DNA of 64,000 nt from Halanaerobium salsuginis (GTDB taxonomy: Bacteria > Bacillota > Halanaerobiia > Halanaerobiales > Halanaerobiaceae). The translations under genes were made by a program, and so were the position numbers. The notes below the pieces were generated by a model that saw nothing but the letters and a program-made list of their open reading frames with translations, was not told the origin of the DNA and ran no database searches. Within the stretch, counting starts at the first letter, position 1, and the number at the start of each line of letters is the position of its first letter. Positions 16,535-25,310 of this stretch are shown one piece after another. The DNA lies in the NCBI RefSeq assembly GCF_900114545.1, contig NZ_FOTI01000001.1, positions 1 to 64,000 on the forward strand, read 5' to 3'.

Positions 16535-18160
16535 CTATTTTCGGGGACTGGAACTGTTCAGCCAGATCTTTGCAAAAGGCTGATAAGTCATTTCTCTAGC
16601 GTTACCTACGATTCCATTAACCCATGGCTTTCTAATCATAACTGCTTTATTATAATTAAAAAACCAGGCAGCAGCATCATCAACTAAAACTTTTTCAGCT
16701 GCCTGAACATATTTTATTCTCTGTTCTAAGTCAACTGTATTCAAAGCTTTTTCAATTAGTCTATCAAATTCTTCATTTTTATAATTACCATAATTAGTAG
16801 CTGTTCTTGGTATTTCAGACCAGAAGAAAAGAGACATTTCTTTAATTGGCGAAGTTTCTCCTCCTAGTGAAAAGATAAAAGCATCAAAATCTCCTTGCCG
16901 AGCTCTGGTTGACCAGGTTGCCCCATCTACTACTTCAGTAGTTACTTTAAAACCAACATTTTTTAGATAAGGCATAGCTGCTTCAATAACAGGGATACCC
17001 CAGGCGGGATTATTAGTTCCAATGATATTAATTTCTAGAGGATTTTCTGGTGTATAACCTGCAGCCTGCATTAATTCTTTAGCTTTTTCAGGATTAAATT
17101 CATATCCTTTTAGCTCAGGATTATAAGCAATATTGCTGGGAGGAAGCCAGCCAGTTGCTGCAGTAGCTTTACCATTTAATAGTTTTTCTACAATTAATTT
17201 TTTATCAATTGCATAATTAAAAGCCTGTCGAACTCTTTTATCCTGAAATTTTTCTAAATCTAGATTAAAAATAACCGTTCTAACCCATACTTCAGGTACC
17301 TCTACCAGGAGATCTTTATACTGAGGATTATTTTTATATGTCTTATATTGAGCAGCAGAGACTAGATCAACATCGAGTTCATCTGATCGGAAAGAAGCTG
17401 TCCTTGTAGCTGCTTCTGGCATAACAATAAATTGAATTTTGTCTAGATAGGGACGTCCAGCATAATAATCTTTAAAAGCAGCCACTACTACTTTTTCATC
17501 CTGGCTTAATTCGACAAATTTAAAGGGACCAGTTCCAACTGGCTCCATACCAAAATCATTACCAACTTTTGTTACATAATCTTCAGGTAAAATTGCTGCT
17601 TTTTCATTGGCTATTAAATCTAGAAAGCCAACATCAAGACTGGCTAAAGTTATTTTTATTGTATAATCATCAATAATTTTTATGCCTGTTAAATGATCTG
17701 TTTTACCAGCTATGTAATCTGCTGCACCAGCAATATTTTGAGCAATTGGAGTAGCTACAGAAGCTTGTTTAGGATCTAATATTCTTTCAAAAGTAAAGCG
17801 AACATCTTCTGCTGTAAAAGCCTCTCCGTTATGAAAAGTAACTCCGTGTCTTAAGTTAAAGATGTAGTTTAAACCATCTTGACTAACCTGATAAGATTCG
17901 GCTAAATCAGGAACTATTTTACCACTTGCTTCATCTACTCTGACCAGGGTAGAAAAAATTGCTTTAGTTACAATACTCTGAGTTACATCATTTGATTGAC
18001 CAGGCTCCAGGGTCGATATACTCTGTGGATAGGGTAAAGGATAATTTAAAGTCCCCCCATATTCAGCCTCTTCAGCTGCCAGAACACTAAAAGAACAGGC
18101 AGTTATTAATAAAAAGCCCAGACTCATAAAAAATACTAACTTACTCACTACTTTTTTCAT
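16535..18160 (-). CDS. Extracellular solute-binding protein, family 5 (DppA/OppA type) lipoprotein or secreted protein
   Basis: A protein of about 541 residues. The signal peptide starts MKKVVSKLVFFMSLGFLL and ends near TACSFSVLAAEE; the cysteine may be a lipobox. The mature part has SBP_bac_5 features: YGGTLNYPLP, YNFNLRHGVTFHNGEAFTAEDV-like start of domain I (about residues 90-115), and GTGPFKFVE near 180. This class captures peptides, nickel or other amphipathic ligands outside the cell. ATG at 18160 follows GGAGTGATG; an in-frame ATG at 18280 lies before the riboswitch terminator and is rejected. It is the first gene of the lysine-riboswitch operon. Confidence 0.88.
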   Translation of the reverse strand: MKKVVSKLVFFMSLGFLLITACSFSVLAAEEAEYGGTLNYPLPYPQSISTLEPGQSNDVTQSIVTKAIFSTLVRVDEASGKIVPDLAESYQVSQDGLNYIFNLRHGVTFHNGEAFTAEDVRFTFERILDPKQASVATPIAQNIAGAADYIAGKTDHLTGIKIIDDYTIKITLASLDVGFLDLIANEKAAILPEDYVTKVGNDFGMEPVGTGPFKFVELSQDEKVVVAAFKDYYAGRPYLDKIQFIVMPEAATRTASFRSDELDVDLVSAAQYKTYKNNPQYKDLLVEVPEVWVRTVIFNLDLEKFQDKRVRQAFNYAIDKKLIVEKLLNGKATAATGWLPPSNIAYNPELKGYEFNPEKAKELMQAAGYTPENPLEINIIGTNNPAWGIPVIEAAMPYLKNVGFKVTTEVVDGATWSTRARQGDFDAFIFSLGGETSPIKEMSLFFWSEIPRTATNYGNYKNEEFDRLIEKALNTVDLEQRIKYVQAAEKVLVDDAAAWFFNYNKAVMIRKPWVNGIVGNAREMTYQPFAKIWLNSSSPRK

Positions 18161-18236
18161 TTCATCACTCCTAATTTTTATTAAATAATAAAATTTTGAA
18201 CTACTATGGAGTTTTAGTAGTGAATTTTTGATAAAT

Positions 18237-18266
18237 AAAAAAACCCTGGCGATAATTGCCAGGGTT
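18237..18266 (-). terminator. Riboswitch terminator in front of the peptide-type transport operon
   Basis: On the minus strand AACCCTGGC pairs with GCCAGGGTT around a short loop, followed by seven T residues. It sits between the lysine aptamer and the first gene, as expected for a transcription-terminating OFF switch. Confidence 0.9.
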
Positions 18267-18297
18267 ACATGCAAAATCACCTCTACTAAAACTTTTA

Positions 18298-18545
18298 AGA
18301 TAGCACAACATTATAATTAATAATTATAATGACAGTCCTGTATATATTTTATACAGACCCAGCAAATTATCCAGAAAACCAGCTGAACAATTGCTTCGGC
18401 GATAAAACCTTTCCTCATTAACTAAACTCTATAAAAGCAGCAATTTGGTTTTATTTCTATTATAATGATTACTAATTTTTACCGCACCTCTACCTCATCA
18501 GTTTAAGATGAGGCTTTTCTAGTCAAAGACTATATTCTATTATTT
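18298..18545 (-). ncRNA. Lysine riboswitch (L-box)
   Basis: The minus-strand leader carries the conserved L-box blocks in order: GATGAGGTAGAGGTGCGG (about 18499-18482), AGTAAT, GAGGAAAGG, CGCCGAAGC, CTGG, TTGCTGGGTCTG, a hairpin loop, ACTGTCA, and the closing GTGCTATC. The P2 helix (GCCTCATC / GATGAGG) with its internal-loop turn is visible. A terminator follows at 18266-18237. Lysine binding should end transcription early, so the operon is expressed when lysine is scarce. This directly ties the downstream transporter, amidohydrolase and NhaC-type carrier to lysine supply. Confidence 0.93.
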
Positions 18546-18557
18546 TTATTTGTTAAG

Positions 18558-18587
18558 AGTATATCATTAGTCCCTAATTTATGTCAA
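18558..18587 (-). promoter_or_regulatory. Promoter of the lysine-riboswitch operon
   Basis: Perfect TTGACA (18587-18582) and TATACT (18563-18558) on the minus strand are 18 bases apart. This gives a leader of about 390 bases before the first ATG. Confidence 0.8.
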
Positions 18588-18621
18588 GGAATACATGTGT
18601 AATTTAGAGCTAAGTAATTTT

Positions 18622-18651
18622 TTGCATTTAACCATTAGTTTAAGATATAAT
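18622..18651 (+). promoter_or_regulatory. Promoter of the sepM-like gene, divergent from the lysine operon
   Basis: TTGCAT at 18622-18627 and TATAAT at 18646-18651, 18 bases apart. Confidence 0.6.
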
Positions 18652-18743
18652 ATATTCGTTGTCCAGCATTCATTAGTCCGAAAATAAGCTGGTAAATTAA
18701 TTATTTATTGAGCTTAAAAAATAATAAATTAAGGAAGATGATA

Positions 18744-19751
18744 ATGAAACGTAAAAATCGCTCTCGATTAAGTTCAAAGTTAATTGGTATTATTTTTATT
18801 TTATTTGTTTTAAGTCATTTTATTCCAATCCCTTATCAGGTGATGGCGCCAGGAATTGCAGCTAGATTAGCGCCGATGGTAGAGGTAGAAGGAGCTAAAC
18901 CTGCCGCTGGAGATTTCTTTTTAACAGCAGTTAGTACCAGACGAGCAGTTGCCTGGGATTTTATCGAAATTAAACTTTTTAAACCAGAAGATAAGGAACT
19001 TACTGCTGTCAGTGATCAGCTGCCTGAAGGAATGGATATGCAGCAGTATCTTGATATTATGGCAAAATTAATGGAAGAAAGTAAACTTCAGGCTCAGGCA
19101 GTAGCTTTTCGCAAAGCAGGCTACCAGGTTAAAATAACTGGTGAAGGAGTAGAGGTCGTTGAAGTAATGAAAGATGGTTCTGCACAAGGTAAGCTTAAGG
19201 CTGATGACTTGATTACAGCTATTGATGGACAAAAAGTAGAAATGGCAGCTGATGCAGTTAACTTGATTAAAGATAGAGAAATTGGTGATTTAGTTAAAAT
19301 TACTGTTAAACGCGCTGATCAAACTTTAAATTTTGATTTGCCGACAGTTGAATTAGAAGGTAATAAAGGGAATCCTTCAATCGGAGTTTTGATTACTTCA
19401 AAAGGCTTGAATTATGATATCCCGAAAAAAGTTATCTTCCATACAGAAAATATTGTAGGCCCTTCGGCAGGAAGTATGTTTACAATGGAAATTTATAATC
19501 AGCTCACACAGCGTGATCTTACAGGTGGGCTTAAAATTGCTGGAACTGGAACCATAAACCTTGATGGTAAAATTGGCAGAATAGATGGAGTTAAATATAA
19601 AGTTATGGCAGCAAAGAAAGCGGGAGCTGATCTTTTTATAGTTCCAGTTGAAAATTATGACACAGCTGCCAAATATGCAGCTGGATTAAAACTATTAAAG
19701 GTTAAAACTATTGATGATATAATTAATTATCTAGCTCAGCAGAGAACTTAA
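18744..19751 (+). CDS. sepM: SepM/YlbL-like PDZ-Lon (S16) serine protease
   Basis: About 335 residues. There is one amino-terminal membrane helix (LIGIIFILFVLSHFIPIPY), then an extracellular PDZ domain (about 115-205, ending IDGQKVEMAADAV...) and a carboxyl Lon-type protease domain. The catalytic serine lies in GPSAGSMFTMEI and the catalytic lysine in the DGVKYKVMAAKKAGAD region. SepM in streptococci trims a signal peptide; YlbL in Bacillus degrades a cell-division inhibitor. ATG at 18744 has AAGGAAG upstream; TTG at 18708 is less likely. It converges with tmcAL, overlapping by 4 bases. Confidence 0.87.
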   Translation: MKRKNRSRLSSKLIGIIFILFVLSHFIPIPYQVMAPGIAARLAPMVEVEGAKPAAGDFFLTAVSTRRAVAWDFIEIKLFKPEDKELTAVSDQLPEGMDMQQYLDIMAKLMEESKLQAQAVAFRKAGYQVKITGEGVEVVEVMKDGSAQGKLKADDLITAIDGQKVEMAADAVNLIKDREIGDLVKITVKRADQTLNFDLPTVELEGNKGNPSIGVLITSKGLNYDIPKKVIFHTENIVGPSAGSMFTMEIYNQLTQRDLTGGLKIAGTGTINLDGKIGRIDGVKYKVMAAKKAGADLFIVPVENYDTAAKYAAGLKLLKVKTIDDIINYLAQQRT

Positions 19752-21028
19752 ACTTTAAGCAGAGGCTGGTGGTAGTCTTTTCTTGCCTGCTGCCAGCTGT
19801 GATTTTGATAAAGTAAGCAATAGAGATCACTAGCTAAAATATCATAGCTTAAAGCTAGCTGTAAAGGATCTCTATTATGATACGATGGTTCTCGCAGAAA
19901 AGCAGCAGGATTAGTAATTATAGGTAAAGAAGCCTGTTGGGTTAATTTTTTGAGTAGTTTTTCCTGGCCCTGTTTGATACCAATTACTCGCAGATAAGAA
20001 GGTCCATTTTTATCTAATAGTGATAATTTAGCTTCATTAAGTTCAAAATAAATTTGCAGTAAATTACGTTTTAATCTTGTTTCAGTATAATTCTTTGCTT
20101 TTAAATTTTGCATAAAATTATCATTTTTAGTATAAAGAGCTGTTTTTAAGAGGCGGCTAGCTAAATCCGTATTTATTTCAGGGTAAGCTGTTAATTCAGC
20201 AATTGTTTGCCGTCTGATTAAATCAAGTTGTTTAATTAAAAGTGATTTTTTACCGGAGTTGCCTACATAACGTCCCTGCTTAATTTCCTGCTCCAAAATT
20301 TGGTAGGCTGATTTGGGAACTAGCTCTTTGATATTCGTTTTATCTAATTGATTCTGGTTGAATATTTTTTCCCTCAGCAGAGAAGCGCTGGCAAATTCAC
20401 CTGCTGTTTTTTGGCTGTGATAGCTGCTGCCTACTCTCTTAATTGTAAATGGCCTTAAATTTAAATTTAAGCGATCAATAGCTTTTAAATATTCAATAGC
20501 AAGAATATTATTCGGGGAGTTTAGAACATTTTTTATTTCAGTAGCTGAAAAATTTTTAAATTGTTTATATTTGTGATAAGATGCTAACAGTGCCTTTTCT
20601 CGAGCAAGGGGATAATTTAACCCCTGATTGAGATAGCTGCTCAAATTATTTTTGAAATGCTTGTTTTCATTGTTAAAGGCCTCAGCTACTGCCTGCAGCA
20701 ATTTCAAATCACCTGATTCACTGCCGAAAACAATATTATCAATCAGCTGGCTTTTCTGGATACTCTGGACTGCAAAATAAGCAAAGTATTCAGCACTGCG
20801 AATATTATAGACGAAAGGTAATTCAAGAACAAGATCTGCACCACATTTTAGAGCCTGACTGGCCCGGGCCCATTTATTAAGTAAAGCAGGTTCTGCTCGC
20901 TGGGTAAAATTACCGCTCATAATTACAATTATATAGTCTGCTGATGTTAGTTTGCGGCTTTGTTCGAGATGATAAAGATGGCCATTGTGAAAAGGGTTAT
21001 ATTCTGTTATTAATGCTGTTATCTGCAA
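19748..21028 (-). CDS. tmcAL: tRNA(Met) cytidine acetate ligase TmcAL (YlbM)
   Basis: About 426 residues with the nucleotidyltransferase signature EYNPFHNGH at the amino end (HxGH motif), followed by SGNFTQRAEP and a LVLELPFVYN segment, all typical of TmcAL. It makes acetylcytidine-34 on elongator tRNA-Met using acetate and ATP. TTG at 21028 is preferred because GAGGTG lies 8 bases upstream; GTG at 21037 sits inside that ribosome site. Its acetate requirement and its position next to pta-ackA are suggestive, but this neighbourhood is also a conserved Firmicute arrangement. Confidence 0.9.
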   Translation of the reverse strand: MQITALITEYNPFHNGHLYHLEQSRKLTSADYIIVIMSGNFTQRAEPALLNKWARASQALKCGADLVLELPFVYNIRSAEYFAYFAVQSIQKSQLIDNIVFGSESGDLKLLQAVAEAFNNENKHFKNNLSSYLNQGLNYPLAREKALLASYHKYKQFKNFSATEIKNVLNSPNNILAIEYLKAIDRLNLNLRPFTIKRVGSSYHSQKTAGEFASASLLREKIFNQNQLDKTNIKELVPKSAYQILEQEIKQGRYVGNSGKKSLLIKQLDLIRRQTIAELTAYPEINTDLASRLLKTALYTKNDNFMQNLKAKNYTETRLKRNLLQIYFELNEAKLSLLDKNGPSYLRVIGIKQGQEKLLKKLTQQASLPIITNPAAFLREPSYHNRDPLQLALSYDILASDLYCLLYQNHSWQQARKDYHQPLLKV

Positions 21029-21192
21029 AAAAAACACCTCAATTTAAGCATAAATTATTAATTTTATTAAAAAGTTTTACTTTTCGAACTTCTTTAAATA
21101 ATAAAGGAATAAAAGCTTTAATATAGTATTATAATAACAGAGAAATAAAAAAACAACAATAAATATCTAAAATTTCGGGGGAGGAATTAAAA

Positions 21193-22191
21193 ATGGATGT
21201 CTTGAAAAATTTCAAAGAAAAAGCAGCAGCTGATTTAAAAAGGATTGTTTATGCTGAAGGATATGATGAAAGAATTGTTCAGGCAGCAGCCCAAGCTACA
21301 ACAGAAAAAGTAGCTGCAGTAACAATTTTGGGTAAAGAAGCTGAAATAAAGGCTACTGCCAAAGAAACAGGAGTTGACTTAACTGGAGTAGAAATAATTG
21401 AACCGGAAAACTCTGCTTACATAACAGAATTTACCGATAAATTTTATGAGTTAAGAAAACATAAAGGAATTAGTAAAGCAGATGCTGAAAAAGCAATAAA
21501 AGATCCGCTTTATTTTGGAACAATGATGATTTATACTGATAAGGCTGATGGTATGGTAGCTGGAGCGGCTAATGCTACTGGCAATGTACTTCGTCCTGCT
21601 TTCCAAATTGTCAAAACTAAACCAGGTATTTCTACAGTTTCCAGTGCAATGATTATGGTCTTAAAGGATAAGTCTTTTGGTCAGGACGGTATTATGGTCT
21701 TTTCTGATTGTGCAGTTAATCCGGCTCCTAATTCAGAACAGCTGGCAGAAATTGCTGCTACAACAGCTGATACAGCAAGCACACTGGTTAATATTGACCC
21801 TCAGGTAGCAATGCTGTCTTTTTCAACCAAAGGTAGTGCTAGACATGATAATGTAGATAATGTTGTTCGGGCAGTTAAGCTGGCCCAGGAAAATAATCCT
21901 GACTTAAAGGTAGATGGAGAAATGCAGGCTGATGCAGCTTTAGTAGCTGCAGTGGCCCAGAAAAAAGCTCCTGGTAGTAAAGTTGCCGGTCAGGCAAATG
22001 TTTTAATATTCCCTGACTTACAGTCAGGAAATATTGGATATAAACTTGTTCAGAGGCTTGCTGGTGCAGAAGCTGTTGGGCCAATCTTACAGGGATTAGC
22101 AGCTCCTATTAATGACTTATCTCGGGGATGCTCAGTTGAAGATGTCGTTAATTTAACAGCAATTACAGCAGTGCAAGCACAAAATAAATAA
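21193..22191 (+). CDS. pta: Phosphate acetyltransferase
   Basis: A 332-residue short-form Pta that interconverts acetyl-CoA plus phosphate with acetyl-phosphate. Family features are visible: RIVYAEGYDERIVQAA near the start, GMVAGAANATGNVLRPA near residue 118 and NVLIFPDLQSGNIGYKL near residue 268. It is 19 bases ahead of ackA, forming the classic ATP-yielding acetate pathway of fermenters. GGGGGAGG precedes ATG. No convincing -35 box is seen, although TATAAT occurs at 21130-21135. Confidence 0.95.
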   Translation: MDVLKNFKEKAAADLKRIVYAEGYDERIVQAAAQATTEKVAAVTILGKEAEIKATAKETGVDLTGVEIIEPENSAYITEFTDKFYELRKHKGISKADAEKAIKDPLYFGTMMIYTDKADGMVAGAANATGNVLRPAFQIVKTKPGISTVSSAMIMVLKDKSFGQDGIMVFSDCAVNPAPNSEQLAEIAATTADTASTLVNIDPQVAMLSFSTKGSARHDNVDNVVRAVKLAQENNPDLKVDGEMQADAALVAAVAQKKAPGSKVAGQANVLIFPDLQSGNIGYKLVQRLAGAEAVGPILQGLAAPINDLSRGCSVEDVVNLTAITAVQAQNK

Positions 22192-22210
22192 TATTTCTAG
22201 GAGGAAAAAA

Positions 22211-23404
22211 ATGAAAATTCTTGTTATCAATAGTGGTAGTTCGTCAATCAAATATCAACTAATTGATATGACAGATGAATCAGTATTAGCAGTTGGTTTG
22301 GTAGAAAGAATTGGTATCGATGGAGCTCGTTTAGAACAGGAAGTCTCAGGACATGAATATGTGATTGAGCAGGCTATACCTGATCATGAAGTAGGGATGG
22401 AATTGGTTATTGCTGCCTTAACTGATGAAGAAAATGGTGTTATCAGCAGTGTTGATGAAATAGATGGTGTTGGTCATCGAGTAGTTCAGGGTGGTAAATT
22501 TTTTGATAAATCTGTTTTAGTTGATGATGATGTAAAAGCTAAAATTAAAGAGTGTGCTAAAATTGCCCCTCTACACAATCCAGCGCATTTAATGGGAATT
22601 AATGTTTGTGAAGAATTAATGCCTGAAACAAAACAGGTTGTTACTTTTGATTCTGCTTTCCATCAATCTATGCCAGAAGAAGCATATATGTATGCTCTTC
22701 CTTATAAATATTATGAAAAATATGATATTAGAAGATATGGAGCTCATGGTACTTCTCATAAATATGTAGCTCAATTAGCAGCTGAGCAGCTAGGTAAAGC
22801 TGTTGAAGAAACAAAAATAATTACTTGTCATCTTGGAAATGGGGCTAGTATTACAGCTGTCAAGAGTGGTAAATCTTATGATACAAGTATGGGTTTAACT
22901 CCTTTAGAAGGATTGGTAATGGGTACTCGTTGTGGAGATATTGATCCAGCCGCTATTCCTTATATCATGGAAAAAGAAGACCTTAGTCCTCAAGAAATGG
23001 ACGATATTATGAATAATGAAAGTGGATTTTTAGGTATAACTGGTATCAGTAATGATACTCGTGATATTGAAGAAGCAGCTGAAGAAGGTAATCAAAAGGC
23101 TCAACTAGCTTTAAAAATGTTTTCTTATAGAGCTAAAAAATATATTGGCTCTTATGTAGCAGCTATGAACGGTGTTGACGCAGTAGTCTTTACAGCCGGA
23201 ATTGGTGAGAACGGAATTGAAATGCGAGAAGATATTTGTCAGGATCTTGACTATCTCGGCATTAAAATTGATACTGAAAAAAATAACGTACGCGGTAAAT
23301 TAACCGATATTACAGCAGCAGATTCAAAAGTTAAGGTTTATGTTATTCCTACAAATGAAGAATTAGTGATTGCACGGGACACTCTAGCGCTTGTTGCTGA
23401 ATAA
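22211..23404 (+). CDS. ackA: Acetate kinase
   Basis: A 397-residue ASKHA-fold kinase that converts acetyl-phosphate and ADP to acetate and ATP. Signatures are VINSGSSSIKYQL at the amino end, TFDSAFHQSMPEEAY with a catalytic aspartate near residue 147, GAHGTSHKYV near 178, and VVFTAGIGENG near 322. A strong ribosome site (AGGAGG) lies ahead of the ATG. No terminator separates it from the next promoter, which begins 8 bases after the stop. Confidence 0.96.
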   Translation: MKILVINSGSSSIKYQLIDMTDESVLAVGLVERIGIDGARLEQEVSGHEYVIEQAIPDHEVGMELVIAALTDEENGVISSVDEIDGVGHRVVQGGKFFDKSVLVDDDVKAKIKECAKIAPLHNPAHLMGINVCEELMPETKQVVTFDSAFHQSMPEEAYMYALPYKYYEKYDIRRYGAHGTSHKYVAQLAAEQLGKAVEETKIITCHLGNGASITAVKSGKSYDTSMGLTPLEGLVMGTRCGDIDPAAIPYIMEKEDLSPQEMDDIMNNESGFLGITGISNDTRDIEEAAEEGNQKAQLALKMFSYRAKKYIGSYVAAMNGVDAVVFTAGIGENGIEMREDICQDLDYLGIKIDTEKNNVRGKLTDITAADSKVKVYVIPTNEELVIARDTLALVAE

Positions 23405-23411
23405 ATTCTCC

Positions 23412-23440
23412 TTGACAGTTAAAGCTCCTTTCTGTATAAT
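23412..23440 (+). promoter_or_regulatory. Consensus sigma-A promoter for yceD-rpmF
   Basis: TTGACA (23412-23417), a 17-base spacer and TATAAT (23435-23440): a perfect consensus promoter starting 8 bases after ackA. Confidence 0.85.
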
Positions 23441-23474
23441 AAAACGTGGCTATTTACAGGGGTGATCTAATAAA

Positions 23475-23954
23475 TTGTATATTAACCTCAGTGATTTAAA
23501 GGAAATCGGTGGTAAAAAAGAATTCAATCAGGAACTAGAACTCAACAGCTTAAAATTTGCAGAAAGAGAAATTGAAGTTGCTGACTTAATTGAAATTAAT
23601 CTGGAAGTTTTTAATACAACTGATTCTTTTCTAGTTAAGGGAACAATAACAAGTAAGTTGAAATTAAACTGTAGCCGCTGTTTAAAAGAGTTTATAGAAC
23701 CGATTGAATTAGCTATTTCTGAAGAAGTTTTAAAAGAGGAAATGGAAGATCAATCAGAACTATTTATTGATGAGATAATTATTGATAATATTATTTTATC
23801 TTTACCAATGAAAGTTCTTTGTTCTGATGATTGTAAGGGTTTATGTCCTCAATGTGGACAGAACTTAAATGAAGGTGAATGTGACTGTGAAATTGATACT
23901 ATAGATCCTCGCCTGGCTAAGTTAAAGGAGTTTTATGATAAAAAAGATAGTTAA
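23475..23954 (+). CDS. yceD: YceD/DUF177 family protein
   Basis: A 159-residue protein of the DUF177 family, which almost always precedes rpmF and has been linked to 23S rRNA accumulation. Family cysteines are present: CSRCLKEF in the middle and [16 protein letters not shown] near the carboxyl end, which could bind zinc. The start is TTG at 23475 with a GGGGTGAT ribosome site. The gap to rpmF is short and has AAAGGAGGTGG. Confidence 0.88.
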   Translation: MYINLSDLKEIGGKKEFNQELELNSLKFAEREIEVADLIEINLEVFNTTDSFLVKGTITSKLKLNCSRCLKEFIEPIELAISEEVLKEEMEDQSELFIDEIIIDNIILSLPMKVLCSDDCKGLCPQCGQNLNEGECDCEIDTIDPRLAKLKEFYDKKDS

Positions 23955-23968
23955 AGGAGGTGGAGAAT

Positions 23969-24142
23969 GTGGCTGTACCAAAGAAACGGACTTCTAAAAC
24001 ACGTAAGCGTAAAAGACGTACCCATAAAAAATTAAGCACTCCGAATCTGGTAGAATGTTCTAACTGCCATGAAAAGATTTTACCTCATCATGTATGTCCT
24101 GAGTGTGGACATTATGATGGTAAAAAGGTGAGCGCTAATTAA
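23969..24142 (+). CDS. rpmF: Ribosomal protein L32
   Basis: A 57-residue protein with the L32 start [17 protein letters not shown] and two CxxC pairs ([16 protein letters not shown]), so it is the zinc-binding C+ form. GTG at 23969 is chosen because it gives the conserved MAVPKK start and sits correctly after AAAGGAGG. An in-frame GTG nine bases upstream lies in the ribosome site. Confidence 0.97.
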   Translation: MAVPKKRTSKTRKRKRRTHKKLSTPNLVECSNCHEKILPHHVCPECGHYDGKKVSAN

Positions 24143-24154
24143 ATTATTGTCTTA

Positions 24155-24191
24155 AACAGAGATCTCTTTAATCGAGATTCTCTGTTTTTTT
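24155..24191 (+). terminator. Terminator after rpmF
   Basis: AACAGAGA pairs with TCTCTGTT through an imperfect central stem, followed by a run of seven T residues. Confidence 0.8.
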
Positions 24192-24203
24192 CTTGTCCTA
24201 AAC

Positions 24204-24232
24204 TTGCATTTGACCGACGGTTGAGATATAAT
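24204..24232 (+). promoter_or_regulatory. Promoter of the plsX-fabK-fabG unit
   Basis: TTGCAT (24204-24209), a 17-base spacer and TATAAT (24227-24232). I see no recognisable FapR-type operator here, and fapR itself is absent from its usual place before plsX. Confidence 0.65.
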
Positions 24233-24293
24233 GTTTTGCAAATGATAGCTTATCTATATTTTTTTGTTTTTTTCTTTCTGGGAGGCGGCAATA

Positions 24294-25307
24294 TTGGATA
24301 AAATAGCTGTTGATATAATGAGTGGAGAAAATACCCCTGCTGAGCTTTTAAAAGGGGTTATTAAGGCGATTAATCAGGATTCGAAGCTAGAATTGACCCT
24401 GATAGGGGAATATGATATTATAACTCAGGAGTTAGCTGAATTTAATTATAATCAGGCTCAAATTAAAGTCGAGAATGCTGATCAGGTGATTACAATGGAA
24501 GAGTCTCCTGTCAAGGCATTACGAAAAAAGAAAAATGCAACAGTTAATGTAGGAGCTAATCTATTAAAAACAGGTCAGGTAAATGCTTTTATTTCACCTG
24601 GTAATACTGGTTCAGTTCTGGCGGCTGCTTTATTAAGGGTAGGCAGAGTGAAGGGTGTTTTAAGACCCCCTATTGCTGCTAATTTCCCAGCTAGTAAGGG
24701 GAGTACTCTTGTCCTTGATAATGGAGCTAATACTGATTGCAGTCCGGAAAATTTACAGCAATTTGCTTTAATGGGACAATTATATGCAGAAAAAGTACTT
24801 AATATTAAACAACCCAGAATTGGTTTGCTTAATATTGGGTCTGAAAGTAATAAAGGAAATAAACTAGCTAAAGAAAGTTATCAAGTTTTAGCAGCTGATC
24901 AGAGAATTAAAAATTTTATTGGCAATGTTGAAGGCCGCGATATTTTTAATGATCGATGTGATATAATTGTGACTGATGGATTTATTGGAAATATAGTTTT
25001 AAAGACAACTGAAGGAGCTGCTTCTTTTTTTCTTGATTTACTAAAAGAGAGTTTTCGGGCTAATTTATTGACTAAGCTGGCGGCTTTAACTTTAAAACCT
25101 TACTTAAAAAAAGTTATGCAAAAAATTGATTACCGTCAGTATGGAGGTGCTCCTTTATTGGGAATTGATGGCATTGTTATTATAAGCCATGGTAGTTCTG
25201 ATGCAACTGCTATCTATAATGCTATTAAAACAGCCCAGAAGGCCCTGCAAGAAGATATAGTTGACCAGATTAAACTGGAAATTGAAGCAGATGAGGAGTT
25301 GAAATAA
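24294..25307 (+). CDS. plsX: Phosphate acyltransferase PlsX
   Basis: 337 residues. PlsX makes acyl-phosphate from acyl-ACP for PlsY (35013-35630), starting phospholipid synthesis; FakAB (772-3423) feeds the same acyl-phosphate pool. Family features are KIAVDIMSGENTP at the start, FISPGNTGSVLAAAL near 96 and LNIGSESNKGN near 182. TTG at 24294 follows GGGAGGCGG at normal distance and gives the standard amino end; an ATG 30 bases upstream lacks a ribosome site. Confidence 0.94.
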   Translation: MDKIAVDIMSGENTPAELLKGVIKAINQDSKLELTLIGEYDIITQELAEFNYNQAQIKVENADQVITMEESPVKALRKKKNATVNVGANLLKTGQVNAFISPGNTGSVLAAALLRVGRVKGVLRPPIAANFPASKGSTLVLDNGANTDCSPENLQQFALMGQLYAEKVLNIKQPRIGLLNIGSESNKGNKLAKESYQVLAADQRIKNFIGNVEGRDIFNDRCDIIVTDGFIGNIVLKTTEGAASFFLDLLKESFRANLLTKLAALTLKPYLKKVMQKIDYRQYGGAPLLGIDGIVIISHGSSDATAIYNAIKTAQKALQEDIVDQIKLEIEADEELK

Positions 25308-25310
25308 TTA

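Noticed and set aside
18161-18280. Extending the family 5 binding protein to an upstream ATG at 18280
   Set aside because: That ATG lies before the riboswitch terminator hairpin, has no good ribosome site, and would put extra residues before a clear signal peptide beginning MKKVVSKL.
20944-21126. Short plus-strand frame antisense to the tmcAL start
   Set aside because: It overlaps a well-supported gene on the other strand, has no ribosome site, and the peptide looks random.
24204-24293. FapR operator ahead of plsX
   Set aside because: No sequence matching the known FapR inverted repeat could be seen in the promoter region.
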